Assembly (NCBI RefSeq): GCF_026586805.1
Contig: NZ_JAPFHA010000023.1
Span: 1-64,000 of the forward strand
Reading direction: 5' to 3'
Origin: Niveibacterium sp. 24ML
GTDB taxonomy: Bacteria; Pseudomonadota; Gammaproteobacteria; Burkholderiales; Rhodocyclaceae
Length of the DNA: 64,000 nucleotides
This document shows, in pieces, positions 46,277-57,357 of this stretch. Position numbers and translations under genes: made by a program. The notes beneath the pieces are model-generated. The model saw nothing but the letters and a program-made list of their open reading frames with translations. It was not told the origin of the DNA and did not search any database. Position 1 is the stretch's first letter; the number at the start of each line of letters is the position of its first letter.

Positions 46277-46862
46277 CATCCGTCACAGCCCAACTCGTGC
46301 CCGCCTGCGCCCAGCTGCGCCGCGCATGGGGGCTCGAGCGCAGACACAAACGTTCAACACGCTGCGCTGCCAGCACGAACAGGGCGAAGTGCGCAGGCGG
46401 CACCAGCGGCGGTGGCGCGGTCACAAACGCCGCAGCCGGCGCACGCAGCTGACCTGGCGCGGGCCATTGGAAGCGCCGCCGCGCCTCGTCGCTGCCCGCA
46501 CGCCAGAGCGAGGCCCGCAGCGCCGACCAGTCGGCAGGCGCCGCCCCGCCATGCACCGCCACTTGCCCCGCCAGACGCCATTGAACGCGGGCGTCCGGGA
46601 AGTACCAGCACGCCTCGCCCCAGCCGTCCGCATTCAGCGCGGCAACTTTGGCGCTGCGTGTGTCGGTCACGAACACCAGCTCACCGTTCGGGCCAAAGCG
46701 CCGGAAGCTCATGCTCCGGACGCTGGGCCGGTGTTCGGCATCCAGGGAGGCCACCTGCACGAACATCGCGGCAGGGTCTTGGGCGTGCGCCGCCAGGTCG
46801 GCGCCGAGCACATGGCGCCACGGCGGCGCAGCATCGGCGGGTTGCGGGGCAATCGAAGACAT
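46266..46862 (-). CDS. Pyridoxamine 5'-phosphate oxidase-like FMN-binding protein (Alr4036 type)
   Basis: The protein of about 198 residues begins with PWRHVLGADLAAHAQDPAAM and has the split-barrel FMN-binding segments FVQVASLDAEHRPSVRSMSF, RRFGPNGELVFVTDTRSAKV and ACWYFPDARVQWRLAGQV, followed by a C-terminal dimerisation part. This is the layout of the Alr4036 branch of PNPOx-like proteins; the substrate is not known. The start is uncertain: ATG at 46862 has GGAG 11 bases upstream, while ATG at 46871 and GTG at 46874 are too close to it. Confidence 0.78.
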   Translation of the reverse strand: MSSIAPQPADAAPPWRHVLGADLAAHAQDPAAMFVQVASLDAEHRPSVRSMSFRRFGPNGELVFVTDTRSAKVAALNADGWGEACWYFPDARVQWRLAGQVAVHGGAAPADWSALRASLWRAGSDEARRRFQWPAPGQLRAPAAAFVTAPPPLVPPAHFALFVLAAQRVERLCLRSSPHARRSWAQAGTSWAVTDVNP

Positions 46863-46985
46863 GTAAAACATCACTCCAGTTGTTGAGGGTTCAATTCAGG
46901 GGGCCGGCTTGCACGCCGGCAGATGGCAGCGGCAGGCATGCGGCGGCCGGCGCGACAAGCCGCCGGGCGGGCCGCCGCGGCGGCA

Positions 46986-48299
<1,314 letters not shown>

Positions 48300-48310
48300 C
48301 ACATCCTCAC

Positions 48311-49627
48311 TCAATTGCGCGGCAGCGTAATCCGGAACACCGCGCCGCCGTCCGGATGGCTCGCGCCGTCGAGCTTACCACCGTGCTGCTCGACCGCCCG
48401 GCGCGCCGCCGCCAGCCCCAGGCCGGTGCCGCTGACGCGTGTGGTGACAAAGGGTTCGAAGATGCGTTCTTCTTCGCCAGAGGGGATGCCGGCGCCGCGG
48501 TCGCGTACCTCGATCACGACGCTGCGCGGCACCTCGCGCGCCACAACGTACAGCGCCACCGCTTCGTCGGGCGCGGCCTGCGCCGCGTTACGCAGCAAAT
48601 TGCTCAGCGCAAGCCCAAGGCGCGCGGCGTCGATCCGCAGCGTGGCGGGCGCCTCGCTCAGATCGGCGCTGACCCGGATCCCCGGTAGCGATTGCAACAC
48701 CGTCGCAATCCACTCGGCGGGCGCGATGTCGCGCAGATCCAGCGGGCCTTCGCGAACGTAGTCAAGCAAGGTGGCGGTCAAGCGTTCCAGGCGCTGCGCC
48801 TCGTCCTCGATGCGGCGCGCCTTGTTCGCCTCGGGCGTACCCAGCGGCAAGTCTTCGGCCAGCAACTGGCAATGCCCCTTGAGCGCAGCGATCGGGTTGC
48901 GCAGTTCATGCGCAATGATTGCCGACATCTGCCCCAGCGCCGCCAGGCGCCGGGCACGCTCGGCCGCGTCCTCGGCGCGCGCCAACTTCAAGAACGCCAG
49001 ATAGAGCGCGGCGGCAATCAGCAGCAGCACCGCCGCCGCAACCCCCGCCATGATTTGCGTGCGCAGCATCGTGGCCTGAAGCCCCGCCACGATGGATGTT
49101 TCGAATTCAATGACCAGAAAGCCCCGGAACGCACCCCGCTGCTCGGGCGGGCGATGTGGATCGCCGATTTCGCCATCACCTGGTGCGCGCGGCAATACCG
49201 GCGGCAGCGCGCCCACCAAACGCACGCGCTGGCCGCGCATCACCATCTGCCCCAACTCCAGCCGCTGCAGGCTGCCCGGCGTTTCAAGCAGGGGCGTACC
49301 GGCCGCCCCGATCACATGGCCGCGGATGACCACTGCAACATAACGGAGCCCCGCGCTGTAACGCCGCGTGATTTCGCGATCCAGGGGGGTCATGGTCACC
49401 GGACGTTCGGTTGCGCGGGTGTCATCGAGGATGGTGGCGATCAGCGCATGCCCCTCGCCGCGGACCAAGGAATTGGCAGCGGCATCCAGGCCGGCCCGCG
49501 CAAACCACACCGTCGTGGCCAGCGACACCGCCGCAATCGCCGCCACCGCGACGGCCGCTGCCAGCGCTGGCCGGGCGTAACGCGAAAGCCCCGCCTTGGC
49601 GGGCCGGGAAGTGCGTTCGTCTGTCAT
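48311..49627 (-). CDS. Membrane sensor histidine kinase partnered with the sigma-54 regulator
   Basis: The 438-residue kinase has a cytoplasmic start (TDERTSRPAKAGLSRYAR), a membrane helix (LAAAVAVAAIAAVSLATTVW), a periplasmic sensor of about 150 residues, a second helix (GVAAAVLLLIAAALYLAFLK), HisKA (GQMSAIIAHELRNPIAALKG) and HATPase (LSNLLRNAAQAAPDE, RDRGAGIPSGEEERIFEPF, GTGLGLAAARRAVEQHGG). The ATG at 49627 has AAGGGCC upstream; the long open frame above it overlaps the divergent promoter region and is rejected. Its signal is unknown. Confidence 0.92.
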   Translation of the reverse strand: MTDERTSRPAKAGLSRYARPALAAAVAVAAIAAVSLATTVWFARAGLDAAANSLVRGEGHALIATILDDTRATERPVTMTPLDREITRRYSAGLRYVAVVIRGHVIGAAGTPLLETPGSLQRLELGQMVMRGQRVRLVGALPPVLPRAPGDGEIGDPHRPPEQRGAFRGFLVIEFETSIVAGLQATMLRTQIMAGVAAAVLLLIAAALYLAFLKLARAEDAAERARRLAALGQMSAIIAHELRNPIAALKGHCQLLAEDLPLGTPEANKARRIEDEAQRLERLTATLLDYVREGPLDLRDIAPAEWIATVLQSLPGIRVSADLSEAPATLRIDAARLGLALSNLLRNAAQAAPDEAVALYVVAREVPRSVVIEVRDRGAGIPSGEEERIFEPFVTTRVSGTGLGLAAARRAVEQHGGKLDGASHPDGGAVFRITLPRN

Positions 49628-49737
49628 CTTGGCCCTTGCTCTCCGAAAACCCGCGCGGGCAAGTGGCCCGCGCCGTAACGCCCACATTGCAAGTTTCGTT
49701 CCGCCCGTCCGGGGTCCGCCGCCCTTGAGGCGCGAGC

Positions 49738-49751
49738 GCAAGTCCACTTGC
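49738..49751. promoter_or_regulatory. Palindrome, candidate binding site of the NtrC-class regulator
   Basis: GCAAGT-CC-ACTTGC is a perfect 6-2-6 inverted repeat centred about 150 bp upstream of the predicted sigma-54 start site, a normal enhancer distance. Two further GCAAGT half-sites lie nearby. Assignment to the adjacent regulator is inference. Confidence 0.5.
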
Positions 49752-49867
49752 CACGACTGCCGTTTTTGCAGTGCGGCATGCAGATTCCGCAGTCGCCAGT
49801 GCGCGCGCGGTCGGCCGCTTTCCCCGCAGCGCCTTATGTCACGGCGAACAGGGCGCTCGCGCCGAAC

Positions 49868-49882
49868 TGGCACGCGGATTGC
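49868..49882 (+). promoter_or_regulatory. Sigma-54 (-24/-12) promoter of the esterase/HDOD genes
   Basis: TGGCACG-CGGA-TTGC matches all 11 core positions of the sigma-54 consensus, with GG (49869-49870) and GC (49881-49882) 12 bp apart. The start of transcription should be near 49894, about 100 bases before the esterase ATG. Confidence 0.85.
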
Positions 49883-49993
49883 GCTGTTCTCACCCAACAC
49901 AGGCCGCACTCGGCATGCCGCGGATTCTGTGCAGAAGCGGCGCGGCGGACAAGTCGCCGCACGCCCAAGCCCTATCCACGCTGGAGCCCTGCA

Positions 49994-51001
49994 ATGAAAA
50001 CAGAAATCACCTCGCCCCGCGCGCTATCCCGCCAGTTGCTTGGCGCAGCCTTGATCCTGAGCCTCGGTGCATGCAGCCTGCTCGGCTGCGGCGGCAGCGG
50101 CGAGAGCAACGCAAGCACCACCATCAGTACCGCCACCACGAGCACCACCACTACGGACAGTGGCAGCAGCACCGCCGCCGCCAGCTACACCAACCTCGCC
50201 TATGCCGGCAGCTCGGCAGCACAAAAACTCGACCTTCATGTGCCGGCCGGCACGGGCCCCTTCCCGCTGGTGATCAACATCCATGGCGGCGCCTTCATGA
50301 TGGGGGACAAGGGCATGCTCGACACCCCGGTCAAAGACGCCCTGCTCGCCGCCGGCTATGCGGTGGCGACGATCAACTACCGCCTCTCGGGCGAGGCGAT
50401 CTTCCCCGCCGCCGTGCTCGACGCCAAGGCCGCCGTGCGCTTCCTGCGCGCATCGGCCACCACCTACCGGCTCGATCCGGCGCGCTTTGCCGCGTTTGGC
50501 CAATCGGCCGGCGGCAACCTGGCCTCGATGCTGGGCACCACCGGCGACCAGGCGGAGTTCGACGATGCCAGCCTGGGCAACGCCTCGGTATCGAGCCGCG
50601 TGCAGGCGGTGATCGACTGGTTTGGCCCGACCGACTTCCTTCAGATGGATCGCCAGGCCGCCAGCCAGGGCTGCGGCACCTCGGACCAGACGCATGATCT
50701 CGCCTCGTCGCCGGAATCGCGCTACCTGGGCGCGGCCATCCAGACCGTGCCGGGGCTCGCCGCGCGCGCCAACCCGATCAGCTACATCAGCGCAGACGAC
50801 CCGCCCTTCCTGCTGCAAAAAGGTGCGCTCGATTGCACCGTGCCCTACGGCCAGAGTGGCCTGCTGGCCGATGCCCTGCGCGCAGCCGGCCGCAGCGTGC
50901 GCTTTGACACCCTGGCCGGCACCGGCCACGGCGGCAGCGCATTCACCAGCACCGCCAACATCCAGGTTTTGCTCGACTTTCTTGGCACAGCGCTGAAGTA
51001 A
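49994..51001 (+). CDS. Alpha/beta-hydrolase lipoprotein, carboxylesterase-like
   Basis: The 335-residue protein has a lipoprotein-type signal (LLGAALILSLGACSLLGCGG, lipobox near LGAC or LLGC), a Ser/Thr-rich linker (TTISTATTSTTTTDSGSS), then an esterase domain. The oxyanion motif is HGGAF, the nucleophile serine lies in FGQSAGGN, the acid in GALDCTVP and the histidine in GTGHGGSAF. This is a complete catalytic triad of the BD-FAE/HSL-like type, acting in the periplasm or at the outer membrane on an unknown ester. A sigma-54 promoter lies 100-125 bases upstream, and the divergent two-component pair is the probable regulator. The HDOD gene follows after 65 bases. Confidence 0.88.
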   Translation: MKTEITSPRALSRQLLGAALILSLGACSLLGCGGSGESNASTTISTATTSTTTTDSGSSTAAASYTNLAYAGSSAAQKLDLHVPAGTGPFPLVINIHGGAFMMGDKGMLDTPVKDALLAAGYAVATINYRLSGEAIFPAAVLDAKAAVRFLRASATTYRLDPARFAAFGQSAGGNLASMLGTTGDQAEFDDASLGNASVSSRVQAVIDWFGPTDFLQMDRQAASQGCGTSDQTHDLASSPESRYLGAAIQTVPGLAARANPISYISADDPPFLLQKGALDCTVPYGQSGLLADALRAAGRSVRFDTLAGTGHGGSAFTSTANIQVLLDFLGTALK

Positions 51002-51066
51002 TCCCACCCCGTGCCGCGGCAGCCTGTGTGCGGCGGCACACCCCCTCCATGCAAGAGAGATCCACC

Positions 51067-51945
51067 ATGCAGTACAGCAACAACCCCCTGAGCAGCGCGG
51101 ACACGCCGGCCACGTTCAGCGCCCACGGGTTCAAGATGCTCGAAGATATCGCTGACGAGCTTTCGGGCGACCTGTGCTTCCCGATCTGCTTCGACATTTC
51201 GGTGCGCCTGCGCAAACTCGCCGAGGGCCCCGGCGTGAGCGCCGGACGCCTGCTCGCCCTGATCAGCGCTGAACCGCTGGTTTGCCTGAAGATCCTGCGC
51301 CTCGCCAACGCCATTGCGAGCCACAGCGGCGCGCCCGCCGTGCGCGATCCGGCCGCGGCAATTGCGCTTGTGGGCGCGGACAAGGTTGCGCTCTGGGCTT
51401 CACGCATTGCCGCACGCCAATTGTTGGCCGCCCGCAGCATGGCCGACTACGCAACACTGAGCGACGAGCTATGGCGCCATTCGATTACCGCCGCCTGCGC
51501 CGCAGAAGTGCTGGCAGAGAAGATGACCCGCCTCGACCCGCGCGAAGCCATGCTGGCCGCGCTGGTGCACGATATTGGCGCCTTCTACATGCTGTATCGC
51601 GCGGCGCAATACCCGGCGCTGCGCGACAAGCCCGAAGTGCTTGAAGCGCTTGTGATGCAGTGGCACGAGGACATCGGCGTGTCGGTGCTTGAATCGCTGC
51701 GCACGCCACGCGCGCTCATAGAAGCCGTCACGCATCACGATCTACCGCGGCAGCAGCCGGAGGCCCTGCGCAACCTTGCCGACGTGGTGTACATCGCCAA
51801 CCTGCTGGCTGGCGGACATCCGGAATGGCTGCCGCATGAAGGCGAAACGGAAATGCGCCGGCATCAGCAGCCCGGGCGCGCCTACCAGCGCTTGATGCCG
51901 GAAATCGAGGCACGCGTCAGCGCGCTCAAGACGGCGCTTGGCTAA
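51067..51945 (+). CDS. HDOD-domain signalling protein
   Basis: The 292-residue cytoplasmic protein is mainly one HDOD domain: FPICFDISVRLRKLAEGPGV, LLALISAEPLVCLKILRLAN, AAIALVGADKVALWASRIAA and LAALVHDIGAFYML, where HD is retained. HDOD proteins are regulatory relatives of HD phosphohydrolases. AGAGAGA precedes the ATG at 51067. Co-transcription with the esterase from the sigma-54 promoter is likely. Its target is unknown. Confidence 0.85.
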   Translation: MQYSNNPLSSADTPATFSAHGFKMLEDIADELSGDLCFPICFDISVRLRKLAEGPGVSAGRLLALISAEPLVCLKILRLANAIASHSGAPAVRDPAAAIALVGADKVALWASRIAARQLLAARSMADYATLSDELWRHSITAACAAEVLAEKMTRLDPREAMLAALVHDIGAFYMLYRAAQYPALRDKPEVLEALVMQWHEDIGVSVLESLRTPRALIEAVTHHDLPRQQPEALRNLADVVYIANLLAGGHPEWLPHEGETEMRRHQQPGRAYQRLMPEIEARVSALKTALG

Positions 51946-51968
51946 CCAGGCCTGCGGCAGGGCAGTTG

Positions 51969-51992
51969 GCCCGGCGGCGCCAGGCGCCGGGC
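51969..51992. terminator. Hairpin between convergent HDOD and QmcA-like genes
   Basis: GCCCGGCG (51969-51976) pairs with CGCCGGGC (51985-51992) around an 8-base loop. No T-run follows on either strand, so it may be only a weak or factor-assisted terminator. Confidence 0.35.
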
Positions 51993-52057
51993 TGCGCGCC
52001 ATCAAACTTGCCGCAAGGCCGCGGGCAGCACAGCGGCCGCCGCCGGGCGCAGTTGGC

Positions 52058-52984
52058 TCAGCCCTTCGCGGCGGCCTTGGGCATCACCGCCATCGCGCCG
52101 GTGATCAGGCTGGCCAGATCGCCCATGTTGGCGGGCACCACCACGGTATTGCCCTGCTTGGCGATGTTGCCGAACGCGGCGACATACTGTTCGGCCACCT
52201 TGAGCGCGACCGCGCGTTCGCCCCCTTCCGAGCCGATTGCATCGGCGATCATGCGGATCGATTCGGCGCTGGCCTTCGCCACCAGCATGATCGACTGCGC
52301 TTCGCCCTGCGCGCGGTTTACCTGCGCCGCCTTGTCGCCTTCTGACTGCGCAATCGCGGCCGCGCGCTCGCCCTCGGCCACGTTGATCGCCTGCGCCTTC
52401 TCGCCTTCCGATTTGGCAATCAGCGCGCGCTTTTCACGCTCGGCCGTGATCTGCTTTTCCATCGCCTTGAGCACCGATTCGGGCGGCACGATGTCCTTGA
52501 TCTCGTAACGCAGCACCTTGACGCCCCAGCCCGGCGAAGCCTCGTCCAGCGCGGCAACGACCGACTGGTTGATGGTGCTGCGCTCCTCCAGCAATTTATC
52601 CAGATCACGCTTGCCGGCCTCGGAACGCAGCGTGGTCTTGGCCAGTTGCTCGATCGCCGTTTCGAAGTTCGACGTACCGTACGAAGCCATCCGCGCATCG
52701 GTAACCTGGTAGTAGAGGATGCCGTCGATCTGCACTTGCGAGTTGTCCCGCGTGATGCAGACCTGCGGATCGACGTCGTAGGGCACTTCCTTGAGCGTGA
52801 GCCGGTAGGCGATCCGGTCAACAAACGGCACCAGCACATGCAGGCCGGCTTCCAGCGTTTCATTGAAACGCCCCAGGCGCTCAACGACATACGCGCTTTG
52901 CTGCGGCACCACCACCAACGCCTTTGATGCAAATACCAGGGCGACGACCACAACGCCCAGCAAGAAGAACGAGCCCAGTTCCAT
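52058..52984 (-). CDS. Stomatin/prohibitin-like SPFH protein (QmcA/paraslipin type)
   Basis: The 308-residue protein has an N-terminal membrane helix (FFLLGVVVVALVFASKALVV), an SPFH domain (VPQQSAYVVERLGRFNETLE, TRDNSQVQIDGILYYQVTDA) and a long helical tail (EGERAAAIAQSEGDKAAQVN). It forms membrane-associated rings involved in membrane organisation or protein quality control. An NfeD gene lies immediately upstream (17 bases), the usual partner of this family. Confidence 0.92.
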   Translation of the reverse strand: MELGSFFLLGVVVVALVFASKALVVVPQQSAYVVERLGRFNETLEAGLHVLVPFVDRIAYRLTLKEVPYDVDPQVCITRDNSQVQIDGILYYQVTDARMASYGTSNFETAIEQLAKTTLRSEAGKRDLDKLLEERSTINQSVVAALDEASPGWGVKVLRYEIKDIVPPESVLKAMEKQITAEREKRALIAKSEGEKAQAINVAEGERAAAIAQSEGDKAAQVNRAQGEAQSIMLVAKASAESIRMIADAIGSEGGERAVALKVAEQYVAAFGNIAKQGNTVVVPANMGDLASLITGAMAVMPKAAAKG

Positions 52985-53001
52985 GCTTACACCCCAGTTA
53001 G

Positions 53002-53415
53002 TTAAGTGATATCGATCAGCAGCAGATTGGCCTCACGGCCGCTCACCCTGCCAGCCGCGCCCTTGGCTGCGCGTTCGGCGCCCGAAACAAGCCGCGCATC
53101 CCATTCCGCCCCCCGGTAGCTGACGCGCCAGCGCTCGCCGCCGAGCGGCCGGATCAGTTGCACGTCGCCGCCCAGATCCAGATCTGCCATCGGCGCGCGG
53201 CGGGCAGCCCGCACCCGCTGCGCATGCATCGACCCGATCGCGATCACCGCCGCGGCCACCGCCGCCGCCAGCATCCACGAGCCGGTTGCCCATTGCACCA
53301 GCGCCCCGGCACCGGCACCGGCCGCCCAGGCCAGCAAGTAAATCGTGCCCGCGAACATCTCCAGCCCCAACAAGGCCAGCGCCGTGCAGGCCCACAGAAA
53401 GGTCATGCGATCCAT
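53002..53415 (-). CDS. NfeD-like membrane protein
   Basis: The 137-residue protein has hydrophobic segments (FLWACTALALLGLEMFAGTI, YLLAWAAGAGAGALVQW, MLAAAVAAAVIAIGSM) and a C-terminal OB-fold-like part (GGDVQLIRPLGGERWRVSYR, GREANLLLIDIT). This is the short NfeD type without a ClpP-like protease domain. NfeD and SPFH partners work together in the membrane. The ATG at 53415 begins the first helix; an upstream frame adds only charged residues. Confidence 0.88.
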   Translation of the reverse strand: MDRMTFLWACTALALLGLEMFAGTIYLLAWAAGAGAGALVQWATGSWMLAAAVAAAVIAIGSMHAQRVRAARRAPMADLDLGGDVQLIRPLGGERWRVSYRGAEWDARLVSGAERAAKGAAGRVSGREANLLLIDIT

Positions 53416-53540
53416 GCTGCCTCCATCCCGAGTCTTGCTTTTAATTATTGCACGGCGGCACAAGCGCACCTTGCGCTCAGGAATCCGCGCGCGCTGCCGT
53501 TATCCAGAGAATCCGCAGTCCGACCCAGGTAACTTCGACG

Positions 53541-54767
53541 ATGTCCGCGATCAAGAAGATTTCCGCCCAGCAACTACGCGTGGGCATGTTCCTCCACGAC
53601 CTCGACTGCGGCTGGATGGAACACCCCTTCCTGCGCAACAAATTCATGCTCGACAGCGAAGCGCAGATCGAAAAGATCGTCGCAGCCGGCATCCACGACG
53701 TGTACATCGACACCGCGCGCGGGCTCGACGTGCAGGACGCCCCAACCGCCGAAGAGGTCAAGGCCAGCATCGAGCGCGAGATGATCGAAGTGGCCAGCCA
53801 GAAGATCGTCGTACCGCTGAAGGTAGACGTCGCCGCCGAATTGGCGCGCGCCAAGCAGATCAAGAACCAGGCCAGCGCGCTGGTACGCAACGTCATGCAC
53901 GATGCGCGACTGGGCAAGGCAGTGGAACTGGAAGCCGTCGAGCCGATGGTGCAAGACATCACCGAATCGGTGCTGCGCAACGGCGGCGCCCTGCTGACCC
54001 TGTTGCGCATCAAGAACAAGGACGATTACACCTTCCTGCACTCGGTCAGCGTCGGCACGCTGCTGATCGCCTTCTGCCGCGGCGTTGGCCTCGATTCCGA
54101 ACTCACCCACCAGGCCGGGCTGGGCGGCTTGCTGCACGACACCGGCAAAGCCTTCGTGCCTGACGAAGTCCTCAACAAACCGGGCCGGCTCACCGACGAG
54201 GAATTCGAATTGATCAAGCGCCACCCCAAAGACGGCTGGGATGTACTGCTGAAAACTCCCGAGATTGGCGAAATCCCGCTCGATATCACCCTGCACCACC
54301 ACGAGCGCATCGACGGCAGCGGCTACCCCGACAAATTGCCCGGCGCACAGATCGCCACCACCACCAAGATGGCCGCCATCGTCGACGTGTACGACGCCAT
54401 CACCGCAGACCGCTGCTACCACAAAGGCATGTCGGCCACCGACGCGCTGCGCAAGCTCTACGAATGGAGCAAATTCCACTTCGAGCCCTCGCTGGTACAG
54501 GCCTTCATGAAGATCATCGGCATCTACCCGGTCGGCACCCTGGTCAGGCTCGAATCCGGAAAACTCGGCGTCGTGACCGAGCAGAACGAACACAGCCTGC
54601 TCACCCCGGTGGTCAAGGTGTTCTTCTCCGCCAAATCCAACGGCTACATCGAACCCTACCTGCTCGACCTCTCACGCCCGCTCGGCAGCGGCGGCGGCGA
54701 CCGCATCACCGGCCACGAAGACCCACAGAAGTGGAAGATCGACCCGATGCGCTTTTTGGGCCTATGA
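53541..54767 (+). CDS. HD-GYP domain protein (putative c-di-GMP phosphodiesterase)
   Basis: The 408-residue cytoplasmic protein has an N-terminal DUF3391-like region (about 1-130, [20 protein letters not shown]) and an HD-GYP domain (about 150-330). The metal-binding motifs are [15 protein letters not shown] (HD at 199-200), [10 protein letters not shown] and [12 protein letters not shown] (about 252-263), with the GYP signature intact, so c-di-GMP hydrolysis is likely. AGGTAA precedes the ATG by about eight bases. It diverges from the nfeD gene. Confidence 0.93.
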   Translation: MSAIKKISAQQLRVGMFLHDLDCGWMEHPFLRNKFMLDSEAQIEKIVAAGIHDVYIDTARGLDVQDAPTAEEVKASIEREMIEVASQKIVVPLKVDVAAELARAKQIKNQASALVRNVMHDARLGKAVELEAVEPMVQDITESVLRNGGALLTLLRIKNKDDYTFLHSVSVGTLLIAFCRGVGLDSELTHQAGLGGLLHDTGKAFVPDEVLNKPGRLTDEEFELIKRHPKDGWDVLLKTPEIGEIPLDITLHHHERIDGSGYPDKLPGAQIATTTKMAAIVDVYDAITADRCYHKGMSATDALRKLYEWSKFHFEPSLVQAFMKIIGIYPVGTLVRLESGKLGVVTEQNEHSLLTPVVKVFFSAKSNGYIEPYLLDLSRPLGSGGGDRITGHEDPQKWKIDPMRFLGL

Positions 54768-54927
54768 GTCGCAGGCGAAAACAATCATGCATTTGCGTCC
54801 CGAGCCCACAGGCCAGGCGCCGAATGCTGAATCCAAAAGGGCAGCTTCAGATAGCTTTCCGACATACAGCATTCCCGAAACTGATTGCGGCAGCTATTCA
54901 GGAAACGTTCATGGCACGGAGAAAACC

Positions 54928-56571
54928 TTGAGTAAGCTTTATCTGTTTCTGGCGAACTATTCCCTGCGCAGCAAAATGCTAGGGCTTTCGGCCCTGCTGC
55001 TGCTCGGGATGGTCAGTATTTTTGTAATGGGCAGCGTCACGCAGACCCGAACGCTGGCGGAATTTTCCGAAGCCGTGCGTTCGGCCGAAAACCAAGTCAG
55101 CGCGGCGTTCAACACCCGGCTGGCCATCATGGCGATGGAGCGCTATCAGTCCCAAGTGATTGCGGCGACCGACCAGGCAGAAGCGACTCGCTTGGCCAAG
55201 GAGTCGATTCGCCAAGCTTCGATACTTGAGGAAACGGTCAACAGGCTTCAGCAATTGATTGGTCAAGACAACCCGCAGGTGCGCGAGATGTTGTCCGACA
55301 TCAACACGATCAAGCCGATCCGCATGCAGATAATCAGGGCCGCCCGAGCCAATGACGACATGCGGGCCAACGAATTGGCGGCGACGGTGGCGCTCAAGGC
55401 CAAGCACATCGAGGACCTGGCGGCCGCCCTGACGCAACAGAGCGAAGAACGCCTTCGCCGACGCATCGACGAGCAAAACGAAAAATCCCGCCAGGTTGCC
55501 TCGATGATTGCCGGCGTCGTGGTGGTAATCGTGATTCTCGGCATCCTGTTGTCGCTGCTGGCCGCACAGCTAATTTCCAAGCCGTTGGGCGAAATGGAAG
55601 CCGCGATTGGCCACTTGGCCGATGGCTACCTCGAACACAATCTCGACACGCGCGGCCGCGATGAAATTGCCCGGGCTGCCCGTGCCCTGGATCGGTCCTT
55701 CAGTACCCTGCGCGGCGTAGTCGTCGAACTGCAGGAGGGTTCGCAGCAGTTGAGTCAGGAGTCAAGTACGCTGAACGAAATGGCCGGCGGCTTTTGCGGC
55801 TTGGCGGTCGATCTCAGTCAAAACATGGCACAAACGACCCAAGTGGCCCGTTTGGTATCCGAGTCTTCCCAGGCCATCTCACGGCAGATCGAAGCGATTA
55901 CCCTGGATGCCGATCACCTAGCAACCAATTCGATGCAAGCGGCGAATGACCTGGAAGAAACCGCCAGCCAGTTTCGCACCTTCGAGACCAATCTTGGCGG
56001 CACCTTGGCCCGCACGCGTGAATTCGCCGTCAAGGCCCGCGATATCAGCCGGATCAACGGCAACATCAGCGATATCGCATCGCAGACCAACCTCCTCGCT
56101 TTGAATGCCGCCATCGAAGCCGCCCGCGCCGGTGAGCAGGGTCGAGGGTTTGCGGTGGTCGCAGACGAGGTCCGCAAGCTGGCCGAGCGGGCCTCGAGCG
56201 CCGTCTCGGAAATTGCCGTGCTGGCTGAGAACATTTCGATATCGGCGGATGACGCCCTCGGTTTTCTCGACCGTTCCAGCCATGAAGCGCACGAAAACAG
56301 TATCCAGGTCGAAAAATTGCGCGGCCAGTCGCAGGAAGCTAACCAGCGCGCCAACGAAATGCGAGCCGCTCTGCATCAGGCGGACGAACTGGCGCGCCAG
56401 CAAGCGATGACGGTACAGCGCATCACCTCAGCAATCGACCATATCGCAGAAAAATCCGAATCGCTCGACGGCTGGTCGACCCAGCTCTCGGCCGTATCCG
56501 AAAAACTGCACGACGTTGCAGAGCACCAACGGCTCACCGCCAGTCACTTCAATCTGAATTCCCCACGCTAA
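54928..56571 (+). CDS. Methyl-accepting chemotaxis protein (TTG start)
   Basis: The 547-residue receptor has an N-terminal helix ([20 protein letters not shown]), a periplasmic helical sensor of about 155 residues (4HB-like: [20 protein letters not shown]), a second helix ([20 protein letters not shown]), HAMP ([20 protein letters not shown]) and a signalling domain with the conserved hairpin [20 protein letters not shown] and [18 protein letters not shown]. The TTG at 54928 is chosen because GGAG lies six bases upstream and the membrane helix follows; the longer frame adds no domain. No other chemotaxis gene is near. It directly precedes the redox genes (9-base gap to the cupredoxin), so it may sense redox state or an oxidant; that is inference. 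Confidence 0.92.
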   Translation: MSKLYLFLANYSLRSKMLGLSALLLLGMVSIFVMGSVTQTRTLAEFSEAVRSAENQVSAAFNTRLAIMAMERYQSQVIAATDQAEATRLAKESIRQASILEETVNRLQQLIGQDNPQVREMLSDINTIKPIRMQIIRAARANDDMRANELAATVALKAKHIEDLAAALTQQSEERLRRRIDEQNEKSRQVASMIAGVVVVIVILGILLSLLAAQLISKPLGEMEAAIGHLADGYLEHNLDTRGRDEIARAARALDRSFSTLRGVVVELQEGSQQLSQESSTLNEMAGGFCGLAVDLSQNMAQTTQVARLVSESSQAISRQIEAITLDADHLATNSMQAANDLEETASQFRTFETNLGGTLARTREFAVKARDISRINGNISDIASQTNLLALNAAIEAARAGEQGRGFAVVADEVRKLAERASSAVSEIAVLAENISISADDALGFLDRSSHEAHENSIQVEKLRGQSQEANQRANEMRAALHQADELARQQAMTVQRITSAIDHIAEKSESLDGWSTQLSAVSEKLHDVAEHQRLTASHFNLNSPR

Positions 56572-56580
56572 GGAGATACC

Positions 56581-56895
56581 GTGAAGAAGATCATTTTCCC
56601 GTTGCTCGTCGCCAGCCTGTCGAGCGCCGCCCTGGCCAACGATTATCTGGTCGACCAGAAGGACAAGGCCTTTTCCAAGAAGAGTCTGAAAATCAAGGTT
56701 GGCGACACGGTGGAGTTCCGCAACTCAGACCCCTTCTTCCACAACGTTTTCTCGCTGTCCGACGTCAAATCTTTCGACCTTGGTTCCTATGCGCAAGGCA
56801 GCTCCAAGAAGGTTGTTTTCGACAAGCCAGGCAAGGTTGAAGTCGAGTGCTCGATTCATCCGCAAATGCAAATGGTGATCGAGGTGGAAAAGTGA
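56581..56895 (+). CDS. Periplasmic cupredoxin (plastocyanin-like)
   Basis: The 104-residue protein starts with GTG (AAGGAG upstream) and has a signal peptide (IIFPLLVASLSSAALA). The mature part is a single cupredoxin domain: VGDTVEFRNSDPFFHNVFSL with H54, and VECSIHPQMQM with C90, H93 and M96. These are the four ligands of a type 1 blue copper site. It would shuttle electrons in the periplasm. The following cytochrome gene overlaps by four bases (GTGA), so the two are coupled and may exchange electrons. Confidence 0.9.
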   Translation: MKKIIFPLLVASLSSAALANDYLVDQKDKAFSKKSLKIKVGDTVEFRNSDPFFHNVFSLSDVKSFDLGSYAQGSSKKVVFDKPGKVEVECSIHPQMQMVIEVEK

Positions 56896-57326
56896 AACTC
56901 GTCACTGTATTGCTGGCTGGCATGCTGGCCACGGGGGTGGGCTACGCTCAGGAAAAGCGCCTTGATCCACAGCAAGCAGTCAAGGCCTGTTCGCCAGGCA
57001 TGGTCGATGATGACTGCATCGTCCGCCATTTCAAGGACACCGTCGAAGCCTCGGTCATTCGCGGCCGCCTGGTCTATGAAAACTACTGCATCCTTTGCCA
57101 TGGCAAGGAAGGCAAGGGCGATGGCCGCGCCGCCAAGCTGCACGATCCACGTCCGTTCAACCTGACGCTGTCGGTCGCACCGCGCGACTACATCGCGCAA
57201 GTCGTGCGCAAGGGCGGCGAGTCGATGAACCGGGGCAAGGGTATGCCGCCCTGGGGCGATCAACTGACCGATGAGCAGATCAACGACACACTCAATTTCC
57301 TGTGGTCGATCCGCGTCTACAAATAA
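56892..57326 (+). CDS. Periplasmic mono-haem cytochrome c
   Basis: The 144-residue protein starts with GTG at 56892 inside the cupredoxin stop. It has a signal peptide (KLVTVLLAGMLATGVGYAQ) and one haem motif, CILCH (66-70), in a class I fold with KEGKGDGRAAKLHDPRPFNL and a likely axial methionine in GKGMPPWG (M118). Two further cysteines (C33, C41) precede the haem site and could form a disulfide. It is placed between a cupredoxin and a di-haem peroxidase, which fits an electron-donor role. Confidence 0.9.
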   Translation: MKLVTVLLAGMLATGVGYAQEKRLDPQQAVKACSPGMVDDDCIVRHFKDTVEASVIRGRLVYENYCILCHGKEGKGDGRAAKLHDPRPFNLTLSVAPRDYIAQVVRKGGESMNRGKGMPPWGDQLTDEQINDTLNFLWSIRVYK

Positions 57327-57357
57327 TTCACATCAGCGAACAACCCGGAGGAGGTTG

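Larger units (their letters stand above)
49628..49993. other. Divergent regulatory region between the sigma-54 two-component pair and the esterase
   Basis: No gene is supported here. The region holds a sigma-54 promoter facing the esterase (49868-49882), a perfect palindrome GCAAGT-cc-ACTTGC (49738-49751), another GCAAGT at 49689-49694, and a 7-bp inverted repeat CGCGGGC-aagtg-GCCCGCG (49654-49672) that also contains GCAAGT. These are candidate enhancer sites for the adjacent regulator. Confidence 0.6.
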